Below are positions 33,424 to 34,303 of a DNA stretch of 34,303 nucleotides, one piece after another. A program made the position numbers and the translations under genes. Source of the stretch: DASPLX01 sp035627375. Its GTDB lineage: Bacteria > Pseudomonadota > Gammaproteobacteria > Burkholderiales > Burkholderiaceae_D. The notes beneath the pieces were generated by a model. It was not told the DNA's origin. It did no database searches and saw only the letters and a list, made by a program, of their open reading frames with translations. Positions within the stretch are counted from its first letter, which is position 1. Each line of letters begins with the position of its first letter. Location of the stretch: contig DASPLX010000088.1 in NCBI GenBank assembly GCA_035627375.1, positions 1 through 34,303 on the forward strand, given 5' to 3'.

Positions 33424-33456
33424 GCAACAACGCACTGTAAAACGGGGGTTATCTTT

Positions 33457-33855
33457 ATGGCTGTCTTCATGCACCACGCACCCACAGCAGCCATGGCCAT
33501 CAGCGACGAAGAGCGGGATTTTTTTATTCAACTGGGCGAGCGCATCGCCAACCTGCGCAAGGAGCGCGGCATCACGCAAGTCCAGTTGGCCGAGATCCTG
33601 GGCGTGTCCCAGCAAACCATCCAGGCTTACGAGGTCGGCCGGCGCCGCATTCAGGTGTCGTCCCTGCCGATCGTGGCGCGCACCTTGTCGGTGTCGCTGG
33701 AGGAATTGTTCGGCGAGACGCCGCGCATGGCCGGCAAGCGCGGCCGGGCGTCGCAACTGGAGCGCAGCATCGAACGCATCAGCGAATTGCCCAGGGCCAA
33801 GCAGCGCTTCGTGCTCGAGATGCTCGATACCGTGCTGGCCCAGGCCAGGCAGTAG
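33457..33855 (+). CDS. XRE/Cro-CI family transcriptional regulator
   Basis: 132 aa. The HTH_3 domain spans residues 27-85 (LGERIANLRKERGITQVQLA, GVSQQTIQAYEVGRR, SLPIVARTLSVSLEELFGE), followed by a basic linker and a C-terminal helix, LERSIERISELPRAKQRFVL, that probably dimerises. It is divergent from the primase-recombinase operon with the 23-bp palindrome in between, so it most likely represses that operon and itself. ATG 33457 has GGGGG upstream; ATG 33493 (MAISDEE) would remove a 12-residue leader with no clear role. Confidence 0.9.
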   Translation: MAVFMHHAPTAAMAISDEERDFFIQLGERIANLRKERGITQVQLAEILGVSQQTIQAYEVGRRRIQVSSLPIVARTLSVSLEELFGETPRMAGKRGRASQLERSIERISELPRAKQRFVLEMLDTVLAQARQ

Positions 33856-34163
33856 CCCCGCGTTTTAGTTTTATAAACCGTTTATAAATTCGCCCCCTTA
33901 GCGGCTAAGGGGTTGGGGATGGTCTTCTCTTTTGGAATCGGAACAGCGCCGCGCGTGTATTACGCTTGTATACGGATTTTTCTCAATCCAATCAGTCACT
34001 TGGCGCGCGTTGTATTACAGATTGGGGGCGTTGTAATACACCGGAATCGAGGATTCATGCGGGTTCCCGGCACATTTGTAATGTGCGTATGGTGTGTAAG
34101 AGATGAAGGCGTGACTTGGCCGCTCAATTTGACGAATCCAGCCACGCTTGCGCACCGCCGAAC
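33856..34163. other. Non-coding dyad-rich region at the right side of the recombinase module
   Basis: No convincing gene. In order: TTTATAAA twice (33870-33877, 33881-33888); a perfect 9+1+9 palindrome CCCCTTAGC-G-GCTAAGGGG (33894-33912); GTGTATTAC (33955); TGTATTACA (34011-34019) inverted as TGTAATACA (34032-34040); GAATC-GAG-GATTC (34044-34056); CACATT-TGT-AATGTG (34071-34085). Such a set suits an origin or attachment region bound by element proteins. Confidence 0.5.
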
Positions 34164-34185
34164 GGGACTGTCAGAATTTCCGTGT
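34164..34185. repeat. Probable IS256-type terminal inverted repeat
   Basis: GGGACTGTCAGAATTTCCGT followed by GT, 17 bp outside the stop codon of the IS256-like transposase. The GG.ACTGTCA...TTT.GTGT pattern is like IS256-family ends. The other end is beyond the window. Confidence 0.55.
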
Positions 34186-34202
34186 TCAAGGCGGGTTGAT
34201 AT

Positions 34203-34303
34203 TTACACGGATGGTCGAACGAATCGATCCGCGTACAGGATAGCAAATTGATTCATGGCCGTCTTCCAGTCATGGGCGGCGCGTCCCCATTCGGCGGTGA
34301 TAT
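34203..34303 (-). CDS. IS256-family transposase, C-terminal end (partial)
   Basis: The last 32 codons read EWGRAAHDWKTAMNQFAILY, ADRFVRPSV, stop (complement of 34203-34205). W..AMNQFAI...DRF is the usual C-terminus of IS256-group (MULE-domain) transposases. The rest of the gene runs off the window to the right. It marks an insertion sequence directly next to the recombinase module. Confidence 0.75.
   Translation of the reverse strand, partial: ITAEWGRAAHDWKTAMNQFAILYADRFVRPSV

Noticed and set aside
34041..34085. tRNA-like T-arm (GGGTTCCCGG) as an attachment site
   Set aside because: No acceptor, D or anticodon stems can be fitted around it.
33913..34251. A 112-codon open frame on the + strand
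   Set aside because: It runs through dyads and into the opposite-strand IS end, and has no recognisable domain or good start.

Overview
The window is GC-rich, densely coded DNA from a betaproteobacterium, most likely Burkholderiales (Oxalobacteraceae or Burkholderiaceae). This is inferred from codon bias, gene content and tightly coupled operons; no rRNA or tRNA is present to confirm it.

Left part (1-16200): an aerobic, CoA-dependent anthranilate (2-aminobenzoate) degradation locus. A leftward operon starts near 11.8 kb. In transcription order it encodes 2-aminobenzoate-CoA ligase (AbmG), a periplasmic binding protein, the two-flavin 2-aminobenzoyl-CoA monooxygenase/reductase (AbmA), an SDR dehydrogenase, a MarR regulator, a divergent crotonase, an acyl-CoA dehydrogenase, a hotdog thioesterase, a RidA-like protein and a 3-hydroxyacyl-CoA dehydrogenase. 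The start of glutaryl-CoA dehydrogenase lies at the left edge. A divergent rightward operon encodes the matching branched-chain-type ABC transporter (two permeases, two ATPases) and an arylformamidase-like hydrolase. Between them sit two similar 18-bp dyads, each overlapping a promoter -10 region; they are good candidates for the MarR operators. Uptake, CoA activation, dearomatisation and beta-oxidation-like breakdown are thus encoded together.

The two ends of this block (322-488 and 16400-16582) carry two copies of a long hairpin element. The copies differ by compensatory and G-U-preserving changes, which suggests a structured RNA read from the + strand.

Middle (16.6-25.8 kb): a FIST/NosP-like sensor coupled to a PAS-GAF-GGDEF-EAL-REC c-di-GMP protein; a YeiH-type transporter divergent from a LysR regulator; a probable lipoprotein metallophosphoesterase; GMP reductase (guaC); and an RNA 2',3'-cyclic phosphodiesterase (thpR).

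Right part (25.8-34.3 kb): accessory DNA. First comes a scrambled polymorphic-toxin locus: an SGNH-hydrolase remnant, a split DDE transposase, a 5'-truncated SymE-like gene, an AT-rich orphan immunity-like gene preceded by the last codons of a lost toxin, and a truncated RHS C-terminal toxin with its own immunity gene. Both toxin/immunity junctions use the same TAATG overlap. Then comes a compact module of tyrosine recombinase, 1004-aa CHC2/TOPRIM primase-ATPase and a divergent XRE regulator with a perfect 11+1+11 bp operator. It is flanked by iteron-like 12-bp repeats on one side and a dyad-rich non-coding stretch on the other. The window ends in the 3' end of an IS256-type transposase.
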